A stretch of 27,099 nt of DNA from CAZTTG01 sp964615935 (GCA_964615935.1 CAZTTG010000088.1:1-27099); one strand, 5' to 3'; numbered from the stretch's first letter, positions 1 to 7,238 are shown. Program-made: numbers and translations. Notes: generated by a model not told the origin, from the sequence alone.

Positions 1-54
1 TTGCAGCCGATCATCGACCCGACTTTCTCCGAACACAGCTACGGCTTCCGCCCT
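1..54 (+). pseudogene. Truncated group II intron reverse transcriptase/maturase
   Basis: The frame reads LQPIIDPTFSEHSYGFRP, which matches the highly conserved RT segment of group II intron-encoded proteins (typically a hydrophobic run, then PxFSxxSYGFRPGRS). Similarity stops right after FRP, where the usual Gly-Arg and the catalytic YADD region should follow; the frame instead enters intron RNA sequence. No maturase or endonuclease domain remains. The piece cannot encode a working enzyme. Its upstream part is cut by the window edge, so whether the 5' coding half survives is unknown. Confidence 0.75.
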
Positions 55-144
55 ATCTTCGAACCGCCGTGGTACGGACCCGTATGCCCGGTGGTGTGGG
101 AGGGGATCCGGCAGGGCAATTCCCTGCCGGCCCCTATCCCGATC
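1..144 (+). mobile_element. Remnant of a group II intron (3' portion)
   Basis: The first 54 bases encode a stub of a group II intron reverse transcriptase. Bases 71-144 then look like the 3' end of such an intron: a GTATGCCCGGTGGTGTGGG stretch, a perfect 9-bp hairpin (108-116 with 122-130, 5-base loop) and a closing pairing of GGGAGGGG (98-105) with CCCCTATCCC (131-140), ending near GAT at 142-144. Conceptual translation of this part (PWYGPVCPVVWEG) is the pseudo-peptide often seen after intron-encoded RT genes. Most of the RT/maturase gene is missing, so an internal deletion has joined the start of the RT to the intron tail. The 5' part lies outside the window. Family recognition is from memory of intron ends and not from a covariance search. 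Confidence 0.6.
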
Positions 145-146
145 GA

Positions 147-606
147 GTGGCGCCGGGAGCCACGCGAGGTGCGCGCAGCGCACCGAGCATGTGGCGTTCG
201 TCATCGGGTCTTTCCTCCGCCGGGAGGCACGCCGCGCGCAGCGCGGCATCCATCTGGTCTTCCTCCCGCCGGAGGCATCCCACGCGGGAACCGCGTGTCC
301 ATCGGCGAACCGTCCGAGGCTGGCGTTGCGGTCAGGGCGCCGCAGCGCTGGAAGGAGGGGCATGGGAGGCGAGGAATCCCGTGGGCTTCCCGGGAGGTAT
401 CCACGAGGCCGTGCCCGCGAAGCGGGCACGCGCCGAGTAGACCGCTCACATCTGCCTTTGCGTCGGTCGCGGCCTCAATGCCTCACCAATCGTCCGTGGG
501 GGCAGGAACCCCGTCGGCCTCCCGTGCGGCTCCCTCCGAGTCCGCGCCCGCTCCGCGGGCGCTCGCCGAGTACACCGCTCACACCTGCCCTTGCGTGGGC
601 CCACGC
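147..606. repeat. Gene-free hairpin cluster
   Basis: About 500 bases between the intron remnant and the SulP gene contain no credible gene but many short perfect inverted repeats. They are GTGGC/GCCAC (147-151/159-163), GGTGCGC/GCGCACC (168-174/178-184), CCTCC/GGAGG (214-218/223-227), GCCGCGC/GCGCGGC (231-237/241-247), CCTCC/GGAGG (262-266/271-275), CACGCGG/CCGCGTG (281-287/291-297), GTGCCCGC/GCGGGCAC (411-418/422-429), GCGCCCGC/GCGGGCGC (544-551/555-562) and the 14-bp palindrome at 593-606. Several have 3-base loops (GCA, GAA or TCC). Stem sequence changes from unit to unit while pairing is kept. The cluster lies just downstream of the minus-strand SulP gene, so part of it could act in that gene's 3' end. 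Confidence 0.6.
207..303. repeat. Tandem 48-49 bp repeat, two units
   Basis: Bases 207-254 and 256-303 align as two copies of the pattern GTCTT, CCTCC-GCC-GGAGG hairpin, second hairpin, then CCATC. The second hairpin differs in sequence between copies (GCCGCGC-GCA-GCGCGGC versus CACGCGG-GAA-CCGCGTG) but stays a 7-bp stem with a 3-base loop. A further divergent unit may precede at 147-184. Confidence 0.5.
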
Positions 607-625
607 CTCAACGCCGCAGCAATCG
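372..625. repeat. Tandem repeat of about 132 bp, two diverged units
   Basis: Bases 372-492 and 504-625 are diverged direct copies with a period of 132-133 bp. The best-preserved part is 431-463 against 564-596, where 30 of 33 bases match. Each unit contains an 8-bp stem with a 3-base loop (411-429 and 544-562) and ends in AATCG. No coding function is evident. Confidence 0.6.
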
Positions 626-645
626 CTCGAGGGGCCGGAAACTCC

Positions 646-2805
646 TCACTCCACCCCCTCCTCCCCAGGCGTCGTCACCGGCAGTCCCGCCGCCCGCCAC
701 GACAGCAACCCTCCCCTCAACCCCACCAGCTGCTCGTACCCAAGGTCCTCCAGGTAGTGGAGCGCCCGCGAGGTCCGCCTGCCCGAGCGGCACGACAGGA
801 GCAGGGTGTGATCGCGCGGCAGGTCCTCCCCGTCCGCGAGCAGCTCCCTCAAGGGCAGCGAGCGCGCGCCCGCGAGGTGTCCGCCAAGGAACTCGGAGGG
901 TTCGCGCACGTCCAGCAGCAGCACCCCCTCCTGCTCCATCATCTCCTGGAACTCCTCCGGCGCCACGTGGCGGTGCTGATCGTGGCGGGCGCGGGCCGCC
1001 GAGGGCACCTCCTCGCCGTAGCTGTGCTTGGGAACGGCCTGGCACTCGGCGAAGACGCGGTGCTCGCACTCGTAGGTGCAGACCACCGGATCGAGCACCT
1101 GCTCGAAGAGGTACTCGATGGCGCCCTCCTGCTCCAGGATGTGATCCGCCCCCAGGCTCTGATCCAGGAAGTCCGAGTTGACCATCCTGTCCAGCACCGG
1201 GCTGCGCGGGCGGACCATGTAGACGTCTCCGCCCAGGGCGCGGTAGGTCCGCACCGTGGACTCGAGCATCTCGATACCCGAGAGGTCGCAGATGTCGACC
1301 CCGTGCATGCGCAGCATCAGGATGTGCTGGCCGGGGTGGCGCTCGTAGTTGTGCCGCAGCTCCTCCTCCACGTGGTAGACCGCCCCGAAGAATAGCGGCC
1401 CGCGGATGTTCAGAACGCCCAGTTGAGGACAGTCGGGGCGGGCGGGGGAGTGGATCAGGTGGCGGAAGGTCGCGTCCGGGACGACCGGGTAGACGCGCGG
1501 CAGGCTCGAGCGGATGACGAAGAAGGCCAGGGAGAAGACGATGCCCGCCAGCACCGCGAAGTCCAGGGGCAGCACCAGCGTCGCCCCGAAGGTGATGGCC
1601 ATGACGGCGGCCTCGGAGCGGGAGGTGCGGATCACCCGGCGGATGGCGGCGCGGTCGATCATGCCCCAGGCCACCACCAGCAGCACGCCGGCGATGGCGG
1701 CGCGGGGGATGTAGCTCGCCCAGGGGGCCAGGAGCAGCATCGCCGCCAGGACCGTCAGGCCGGTGATGATCCCGGTGAGATGGCTCTTCGCGCCCGACTG
1801 CTGGGCCAGGGCCGAACGGGTGAAGGAGCCCGAGCAGGGGTAGCCCGAGAGCATCCCCGAGGCGACGTTGGCCAGCCCCTGGCCGAAGAACTCCTGGTTG
1901 CTGTCCAGGCGGTCGCCGGAGCGGCGGGCCAGGGTCTGGGCGGCGGCCACCGCCTCCACCAGGCCCAGGGCGGTGACCGCCACCGCGCCGACCAGCACGC
2001 CGCGGATCAGCGCCAGGTCGGGCAGCCCCCCGGCCTCCGCGAAGCTCAGGGGGGGGAGGCTGCGCGGGATGGACCCGACCACCCGCACGCCCTCCTCCTC
2101 GAGGCCCAGCAACCACACCGCCGCGGCCGAGCCGACGATGATCGTCAGTCCGGCCGGCACGCGGGGTCCGAGCCAGCGCAGGCCGATCATCCCCAGGGTG
2201 GCGCCGATCCCCAGGATCAGGGTGCTCCGGTGGGCCCCGACGGCGGCCTCGCCCACGGCCAGGACGGTCCGGTAGAGCTCGGGCGTGGCCTGGAGCTCGA
2301 TCCCCATCAGGTGCTTGAGCTGACCCACCCCGATGTGGACCGCGGCCCCGGCGGTGAAGCCCAGGAGGACCGAGCGCGACGCCAGGGTGACCAGCGCCCC
2401 GAAGCGCAGGACGGCCAGGAGGATGGCCAGCAGGCCGGCGAGGATGGCCACCGTGCTGGCGGCCAGCAGGAACTCGGCGGTCCCGGGCTGGGCCACGGCC
2501 AGGAGCACCGGCAGCACCAGCAGGGAGAGCGCGTTGACCGGACCCGTGGCCAGGAATCGGGAGGAGCCCCACAGGGCGCCGACCACCGCGGCCACGGCCG
2601 CGGTGTAGAGGCCGAAGTGCGGCGGCAGCTCGGCGATGGAGGCGTAGGCGATGGCCTGGGGGATGGCCACCGCGGCCACGGTGATGCCGGCGATCAGGTC
2701 GGCCGCCAGGTGATCGCGCCGCAGGCCGCGCGCGATCGCCAGCGGCCTCAGCAGGTACTGGATGAGCGTCGCCCGGCTCGGGGGTTCCGGGTGGGGGGAG
2801 GCCAT
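646..2805 (-). CDS. SulP-family anion transporter with STAS and rhodanese domains
   Basis: This 719-residue protein is an inner-membrane transporter of the SulP/SLC26 family. The first roughly 440 residues are strongly hydrophobic and carry SulP signatures: IAGITVAAVAIPQAIAYA near the N-terminus, GLYTA, and the NQEFFGQGLANVASG stretch. A STAS domain follows (about 460-580), including DICDLSGIEMLE, which matches the anti-sigma-antagonist-like core. Residues about 613-719 are a rhodanese-like domain with LLLDVREPSEF and the active-site loop CRSGRR; Cys672 is the expected persulfide-forming residue. Between STAS and rhodanese lies a Cys cluster (CTYECEHRVFAEC). The family moves sulfate, bicarbonate or other anions; the rhodanese domain makes a sulfur-related substrate attractive but does not prove it. 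The ATG is chosen because a TATGGT box lies 8 bases upstream. It appears to be transcribed alone. Confidence 0.93.
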   Translation of the reverse strand: MASPHPEPPSRATLIQYLLRPLAIARGLRRDHLAADLIAGITVAAVAIPQAIAYASIAELPPHFGLYTAAVAAVVGALWGSSRFLATGPVNALSLLVLPVLLAVAQPGTAEFLLAASTVAILAGLLAILLAVLRFGALVTLASRSVLLGFTAGAAVHIGVGQLKHLMGIELQATPELYRTVLAVGEAAVGAHRSTLILGIGATLGMIGLRWLGPRVPAGLTIIVGSAAAVWLLGLEEEGVRVVGSIPRSLPPLSFAEAGGLPDLALIRGVLVGAVAVTALGLVEAVAAAQTLARRSGDRLDSNQEFFGQGLANVASGMLSGYPCSGSFTRSALAQQSGAKSHLTGIITGLTVLAAMLLLAPWASYIPRAAIAGVLLVVAWGMIDRAAIRRVIRTSRSEAAVMAITFGATLVLPLDFAVLAGIVFSLAFFVIRSSLPRVYPVVPDATFRHLIHSPARPDCPQLGVLNIRGPLFFGAVYHVEEELRHNYERHPGQHILMLRMHGVDICDLSGIEMLESTVRTYRALGGDVYMVRPRSPVLDRMVNSDFLDQSLGADHILEQEGAIEYLFEQVLDPVVCTYECEHRVFAECQAVPKHSYGEEVPSAARARHDQHRHVAPEEFQEMMEQEGVLLLDVREPSEFLGGHLAGARSLPLRELLADGEDLPRDHTLLLSCRSGRRTSRALHYLEDLGYEQLVGLRGGLLSWRAAGLPVTTPGEEGVE

Positions 2806-2813
2806 GACCCGGC

Positions 2814-2819
2814 ACCATA
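2814..2819 (-). promoter_or_regulatory. -10-like element before SulP gene
   Basis: On the minus strand TATGGT is followed by 8 bases and then the ATG of the SulP gene. Transcription would begin at or next to the start codon, so the mRNA may be leaderless. No good -35 box is visible. Confidence 0.4.
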
Positions 2820-2872
2820 GGCCCGGCCGGATCGTCGATCCAGGGCGGGCCTCGGTCGTCGGCGCCCGCCCG

Positions 2873-3913
2873 CTACTGGCTCTGCAGGCCGGCGCGCACC
2901 AGCTGCAGCTCCTGGAGGTGCTGCGGGTCGGCGGCCCCCTCGAGCAGGGTCTCGATCGCCAGGAGGTGCGCCCGCACCTGGGCCCGCTCGGCGCTCACCT
3001 TCACGTGCGGCTCGACCCCCCGGCCCTCCCAGTTGTCGCCGGTGATCGGGTTGATGGCGCGGGCGTAGGGGACCCTCATCCCGAAGCGCTCGCCCAGCGG
3101 CATGTCGCGGACCGGGTGGGCCCCGCCGCCGGAGGTCTCCCCGACGATGGTGGCGCGCTCCCGGCACTTCAGGTTGTAGGTGAACTCCTCCGCCGCCGAG
3201 AAGGTGCGCGAGCTGGTCAGGACCCAGACCGGAACGTCGGGACCCAGGCGCCGGCCGGGCACGTGGGGCAGGGTCCACCACTGGTGGGTGCTGTCCTTCG
3301 CTCGGTCGTAGAGGCTGTTGAGGTGCACCGGCTCGGGGCCGAAGAGGTAGGTCGACAGGAAGGCCACCGTGGCCGGGTCGCCCCCGCCGTTGCGGCGCAG
3401 GTCGACGATCAGCGCGTCGCAGCCCGACAGGAAGTTCATGGCCGCGGCGGCGGTCTCGGCCGCCAGGTCGATGCGGTTGAAGCCGCGCAGGTCGAGCAGG
3501 CCGACGTTGCCCGGGAGGCGCTCGACCCGCTCGAAGCCAAAGTTGCGGCGCCGGGCCTCGGCGCGTCCCCGCTCGATCTCCTCGGGCGAGGGCTCGGACT
3601 CGACGCTGGGCGGGATCCCCTCGGGGTAGAAGCGCACCGAGAGGTGCCGGTCGGCGCACACCGCCAGCAGGTCCCGCTGCAGCGCCCCGGCGAGCTCGTT
3701 GCCGTCGGTGATCTCTTCGTACGCACCGTCCTCCAGCACGTCCCAGAGCGCGTTCCGCATCTCGACGGCGAGCTCGGGGAGCACGTAGTGCTCCTCCAGG
3801 AGCTTCGCGGCGGTCGCGATCACCGCCTCGCGCTCGTCGGCGTCCACGTCCTGCGAGTGGGCGACGTCCAGGGTGACGGGGCCCAGGATCAGCGCGGCCA
3901 GGGCGATCTTCAT
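2873..3913 (-). CDS. Secreted S41-family (tail-specific protease/IRBP-like) peptidase
   Basis: This 346-residue protein starts with a short signal peptide (MKIALAALILGPVTLDVAHS) and is probably exported. The N-terminal region, about residues 23-130, resembles the helical domain that precedes the catalytic core in IRBP-like S41 peptidases. The core has VGLLDLRGF, ALIVDLRRNGGG (about 167-178) and VWVLTSSRTFSAAEEF (about 229-244). Ser239 in TFSAAEE is the likely nucleophile, with Lys249 and the VGETSGGGAHP motif following. No PDZ domain is seen, so it is not a classical CtpA. The start at 3913 is preferred over one 39 bases upstream because GGAGGAG lies just before the ATG and a signal peptide follows. 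Substrate is unknown. It lies between two same-strand genes, with gaps of 67 and 84 bases. Confidence 0.88.
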   Translation of the reverse strand: MKIALAALILGPVTLDVAHSQDVDADEREAVIATAAKLLEEHYVLPELAVEMRNALWDVLEDGAYEEITDGNELAGALQRDLLAVCADRHLSVRFYPEGIPPSVESEPSPEEIERGRAEARRRNFGFERVERLPGNVGLLDLRGFNRIDLAAETAAAAMNFLSGCDALIVDLRRNGGGDPATVAFLSTYLFGPEPVHLNSLYDRAKDSTHQWWTLPHVPGRRLGPDVPVWVLTSSRTFSAAEEFTYNLKCRERATIVGETSGGGAHPVRDMPLGERFGMRVPYARAINPITGDNWEGRGVEPHVKVSAERAQVRAHLLAIETLLEGAADPQHLQELQLVRAGLQSQ

Positions 3914-3941
3914 GTCTCCTCCTCCGGTCGGGGCTCGCCCT

Positions 3942-3947
3942 ACCCTA
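3942..3947 (-). promoter_or_regulatory. Possible -10 element before S41 peptidase gene
   Basis: TAGGGT on the minus strand lies 28 bases upstream of the peptidase ATG, which leaves room for the GGAGGAG ribosome binding site. The -35 region is not recognisable. Confidence 0.3.
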
Positions 3948-3997
3948 CGCACGATCCCGCCGCCATTGCGTACGGGTGGCGTAACGAGGGCGTCGCC

Positions 3998-6406
3998 TCA
4001 CCGCTCGCGCGCGGCGCCGGCGACCAGCCGCAGGCCGGTGGCCGAGCTCTCGGGGGCGAGCTCGGGCATGGGAGCGAAGGCCGGCTCGTGGTGGGGGTGC
4101 AGCACCACCAGACGCAGGGAGAGGTCCGGGTGGATCCCCTGGAGCTCGAAGAGGCCCTCCGGGCCCGTCTCGGCGACTCCCTGCCAGAGGCCGCGCGGGT
4201 GGCGGCCTTCGGCCCGCAGGCGCCGGTCGCGCAGGGCGTTCTCTTCGCGGGCGGCGGCCCCGGAGCCGGCGGCGAAGACCACCGCCCCCTCGACCGGCCG
4301 GCCCTCGGGGTCGACCACCGCCCCGCAGACGCTCGCGGGGCGCTGGAGCTCCACGCGCAGGCCGCTCTGCAGGCCGCGCTCCCCCAGGTTCCAGGGTCCG
4401 GCGAAGGCCGGGGCGTAGCCGGGCAGGCGGACCGCGACGATCCAGGAGCCCGCGTCCAGACCCGTCAGGTGGAAGCCCCTCCGCGGCTCTTCCGGTTCGA
4501 TGACCTGCGGCGGCGTCGGATGGAGCATCAGCGGGAAGAGGTCCCGCCGGAGCACGGAGGGATCGCTGGTGCCCACGGCGACGGCCTCGACGTGCCGGCG
4601 GGCGAGCTCGAGCTCCTCTCCCGTGGCCGCGTCGAAGGTCGAGCCGTGGAGCTCGCCCAGGTGCATGCCCCGGTCCCGCGGGTCGTCCCGGCGCTTGAGC
4701 AGGAGCTCGACGTCCTCCCTCCCCGAGCGGATCCCCTCCAGGGCGGGATCCGACCACCCGCTCTCCAGCACGCGGAGCTCGAAGTCGCCCTCGTCCAGGC
4801 CCTCGAACTCGAAACTCCCGTCGGCGGCCACGGCGGCCCGGATCCACTCCCCCCCCTCGCCCCGGATCAGGAAGAGATCCAGGCCGGCGGGCGCGTCCCC
4901 GTCCACGTCCCGGGCGCGGCCCGCTAGGCGCAGGCCGGGCAGCAGCTCGATCCTCCGCTCGATCAGACCGCCGGTCGAGATCGGAAGGGCCTCCTCGAAG
5001 GACCGCAGGCCCGCCTCGCCTCCCTCCACCACGAGCAGCTTCTCGCCCAGGCGATTTCCCTCGAGCCGCGCGGCACCCCCCGCGTCGGTGAGGTCGCCGG
5101 CCTCGAGCGCGCGGGTCCACTCTCCCCGCGCGTTCTTCGTGCGCCGGAACACCCTCACGGGCGTTCCCTCGAGGGGCAGGCCGGCGGGGCCGGTCACGAT
5201 GCACTCCAGGGCATAGGACCCCGGCCGGTCCTCCGAGTTGGGGTGGAGCAGGAGGTCTCCCCGGACCTCGACCCGGCCCGCTCCCAGGCGGAAGGCTTCG
5301 CCGGTGTGCCCCACCAGGTCGGGATGGCGCGTGCGGATGCGGTAGTCCTGTCCGTCCTCGAGGTCCACCGGGGCGTCGATCCGAAAGCGCCCGGCGAAGT
5401 CCGTGGTGGTGCTCGGGGAGAAGCGCGGGGTCTTGCCGGATCGCTGGACGGAGAGGGCGGTCACCGCGACCCCGCCGACGGGGTGGCCATCGACGTGCAG
5501 GATCCGACCGATGATGGTCCCGGTGGGGGGTGGGGCTGGATCCGCGGTCGGGGTCACCGCGGCGCCGTGGTCGGTCTCCGAGGGGGCGGCCGCGGCCCGG
5601 TCCCCGGGATCCGGATCGCCCGCGAGCTCGACGGTGAGGATCGTCGGGGCCGCGGTCCCGTCCTCCCGCGGGGAGGAGGTCGGGGCCGTCGGGGGGTCGG
5701 CGCCCCCTCGGATCCAGACCGCCGCGATCGCGATCCCGGCGACGAGGAGGCCGACCGCGGCCGCGCCGAGCCAGGGCGCGCCGAGGAGGCCGGCGCCGGC
5801 GGAGGCTCGCTCCAGGGTCAGGAGGCTCTGCTCGAGGCCGGCGGGGGGCCGCCGGCCCTCCTCGGTCGCGAGGAGGTCGGTGAGGTCCGGGACCAGGCCC
5901 GCGAGGCCCGCGCGGGTGAGCTGGCCGCGCAGGCGATCCAGCCCCCGCTGAACCCGGTCGCTCGCCGTGGGCTCCGAGCAGTCGAGGGCGGCGGCGATGC
6001 GCCCGTACGTCAGGCCCTCCTGGAAGCGCAGCACCACGGCCGTGCGCAGCTCCTCGGGCAGCCGGTCCAGCATCCGCCGCAGGGCGCTCACCCGCTCCTC
6101 GCCCTCGGGACGGGGCACCTCGTCGTGGGTCTCGTTCTTCACGGCGCATCGGTCCTCCCGGGCCCGGCGGTTCCTCGCGCCGCGGAGGTGGGAGAGGGCC
6201 GTGCGCGTCGCCAGCCAGCGCAGGCTGCGGCCGACCTCGTCGGAGCGGGCCGCCTGCGATCGGCCCTCGAGCACGCTCAGGAAGACCTGCTGGGTCACGT
6301 CCTGGGCGTCCGCCTCGGAGCGCACGATCCGCAGGGCGGTGCGGTAGACCGCCAGGTGGTGCTCCCGGACGAGATCCTCGAAGGCCGCGCGTCTGGCTCT
6401 CTTCAT
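3998..6406 (-). CDS. ECF-type sigma factor fused to a membrane segment and carboxypeptidase-regulatory-like domains
   Basis: This 802-residue protein begins as an RNA polymerase sigma factor of the ECF group. Region 2 spans about residues 8-78 (HHLAVYRTALRIV, ADAQDVTQQVFLSVL), and region 4 about 108-162 (LPEELRTAVVLRF, GLTYGRIAAALDCSEPTASDRVQRG). A hydrophobic helix follows at about 206-232, flanked by Arg, then a Pro/Thr/Asp-rich linker. From about 297 there are beta-rich carboxypeptidase-regulatory-like modules (GTIIGRILHVDGHPVGGVAV; near the C-terminus, CGAVVDPEGRPVEGAVV). The expected topology is a cytoplasmic sigma part and an extracytoplasmic sensor or binding part. ECF sigma factors with long C-terminal extensions are known in Planctomycetota. 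No separate anti-sigma factor is adjacent. The ATG at 6406 has GGAGAGCGAG upstream. Confidence 0.88.
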   Translation of the reverse strand: MKRARRAAFEDLVREHHLAVYRTALRIVRSEADAQDVTQQVFLSVLEGRSQAARSDEVGRSLRWLATRTALSHLRGARNRRAREDRCAVKNETHDEVPRPEGEERVSALRRMLDRLPEELRTAVVLRFQEGLTYGRIAAALDCSEPTASDRVQRGLDRLRGQLTRAGLAGLVPDLTDLLATEEGRRPPAGLEQSLLTLERASAGAGLLGAPWLGAAAVGLLVAGIAIAAVWIRGGADPPTAPTSSPREDGTAAPTILTVELAGDPDPGDRAAAAPSETDHGAAVTPTADPAPPPTGTIIGRILHVDGHPVGGVAVTALSVQRSGKTPRFSPSTTTDFAGRFRIDAPVDLEDGQDYRIRTRHPDLVGHTGEAFRLGAGRVEVRGDLLLHPNSEDRPGSYALECIVTGPAGLPLEGTPVRVFRRTKNARGEWTRALEAGDLTDAGGAARLEGNRLGEKLLVVEGGEAGLRSFEEALPISTGGLIERRIELLPGLRLAGRARDVDGDAPAGLDLFLIRGEGGEWIRAAVAADGSFEFEGLDEGDFELRVLESGWSDPALEGIRSGREDVELLLKRRDDPRDRGMHLGELHGSTFDAATGEELELARRHVEAVAVGTSDPSVLRRDLFPLMLHPTPPQVIEPEEPRRGFHLTGLDAGSWIVAVRLPGYAPAFAGPWNLGERGLQSGLRVELQRPASVCGAVVDPEGRPVEGAVVFAAGSGAAAREENALRDRRLRAEGRHPRGLWQGVAETGPEGLFELQGIHPDLSLRLVVLHPHHEPAFAPMPELAPESSATGLRLVAGAARER

Positions 6407-6473
6407 GTGGCTCGCTCTCCAGTCGTCTCCGCGGCGCCACCGGCGCCAGGAGGGAGGTGCAGCCGGACGGCCG

Positions 6474-6479
6474 ATCCTA
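6474..6479 (-). promoter_or_regulatory. Possible -10 element before sigma-factor fusion gene
   Basis: TAGGAT on the minus strand lies 67 bases before the sigma gene ATG, in the 199-base divergent gap. A run of eight A followed by G (6482-6496) sits just upstream on this strand. No -35 match is clear. Confidence 0.25.
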
Positions 6480-6583
6480 GGAAAAAAAAGGGGGGAGCGG
6501 CCGAAACCGCGCCCTCGACCGCGCGTCCCCCCGCGGTGGGCGCCCGCCCGGGACGCCGGCCGCGCCCTCCGGCGGGGTCCCGG

Positions 6584-6589
6584 TATACT
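6584..6589 (+). promoter_or_regulatory. -10-like element TATACT before 2H phosphoesterase gene
   Basis: TATACT stands out in a very GC-rich gap and lies 16 bases before the proposed GTG start. A GAGGAGG stretch (6600-6606) follows it. No -35 box is visible at 17 bases upstream. Confidence 0.4.
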
Positions 6590-6605
6590 CCCCGCCCGCG
6601 AGGAG

Positions 6606-7238
6606 GTGGGTGAGCTGAGCAGCGCTCGACGCGCAGACGACCGTAAGCCGGGCCCGTACGGCGGGGCCCAGCCCGTCCATCGCTCCGCCCTCTGCCTGAT
6701 CCCACCGCGGGCGGCGTGGGAGCCGATCCAGGCGATCCGCCGTCGTCACGATCGCCAGGTGGATCGCTGGATGCCGCATCTCAACCTGCTGTACCCCTTC
6801 CACCCGGCCTCGGAGGTGCCGAGCCTCCTGCCCCGCCTGGAGATCGCCTGTAGACGGATCCCGAGCTTCCGGGTCGAGCTGTCCGAGGTCCGCGCCTTCG
6901 AGCACGGCCCGCGCTCGGCCACGGTCTGGCTGGCCCCCGAGCCCGGAGAGAGGATCCGCGCCCTGCACCGAGCCCTGCTCGAGGCCTTCCCCGCCTGCGA
7001 CCACCTCGACCGCTTCCCGGAGGGCTTCACCCCGCACCTGAGCCTGGGCCAGGCGCGGGGACGGGGCGCCCTGGCGTCCCTGCTGTCGGAGGTCCGGGCG
7101 AGCTGGTCGGGGCTCGCCTTCCCGATCGAGGAGGTGGCCTGGATCGCCCGCTCGGGAGAGGGGCGCTTCGAGGTCCGGGAGACCGTATCCCTGGGGCCGG
7201 GAGGGGATTCCGACGATCCGGATCCCGATCGGGCGTAA
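6606..7238 (+). CDS. 2H phosphoesterase / 2'-5' RNA ligase-like protein
   Basis: The product has about 210 residues, and the two short histidine motifs of the 2H superfamily are present: PHLNLLYPF (His58-Leu-Asn60) and TPHLSLGQ (His144-Leu-Ser146). The fold's paired beta-strand layout fits (RSALCLIPP near residue 26, ATVWLAPEP near 105). Members hydrolyse or ligate 2',5' or cyclic phosphodiester bonds in RNA and nucleotides; the exact substrate cannot be read here. The first motif is HxN rather than the usual HxT/S, a variant I associate with the 'PHINLLYPF' subgroup. The start is uncertain: no ATG precedes the domain in frame, so I chose GTG at 6606. A CTG at 6615 sits better after GAGGAGG. 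The last residues are an acidic DSDDPDPD tail. It stands alone between the sigma gene and the HEAT gene. Confidence 0.8.
   Translation: MGELSSARRADDRKPGPYGGAQPVHRSALCLIPPRAAWEPIQAIRRRHDRQVDRWMPHLNLLYPFHPASEVPSLLPRLEIACRRIPSFRVELSEVRAFEHGPRSATVWLAPEPGERIRALHRALLEAFPACDHLDRFPEGFTPHLSLGQARGRGALASLLSEVRASWSGLAFPIEEVAWIARSGEGRFEVRETVSLGPGGDSDDPDPDRA

Noticed and set aside
147..606. CRISPR array
   Set aside because: Repeats are imperfect, unevenly spaced and built from hairpins; there are no constant repeats with unique spacers and no cas genes.
1..1395. Open frame of 464 codons on the plus strand
   Set aside because: Apart from its first 18 codons (RT stub), it runs through intron RNA, the hairpin cluster and antisense to the SulP gene; composition is Arg/Pro/His-rich with no domain.
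608..2818. 736-codon minus frame overlapping the SulP gene
   Set aside because: It is an out-of-frame shadow with Gly/Arg/Pro-rich translation; the other frame gives a full SulP-STAS-rhodanese protein.
2762..4927. 721-codon plus frame opposite the S41 and sigma genes
   Set aside because: Antisense shadow caused by high GC; no motif, start site or family resemblance.
3945..6440. 831-codon minus frame overlapping the sigma fusion
   Set aside because: Out-of-frame shadow rich in Arg/Gly/Pro; the real frame has clear sigma regions 2 and 4.
6480..6496. A/G run as an intrinsic terminator
   Set aside because: There is no adjacent stem-loop and it lies between divergent genes, where no transcript ends.
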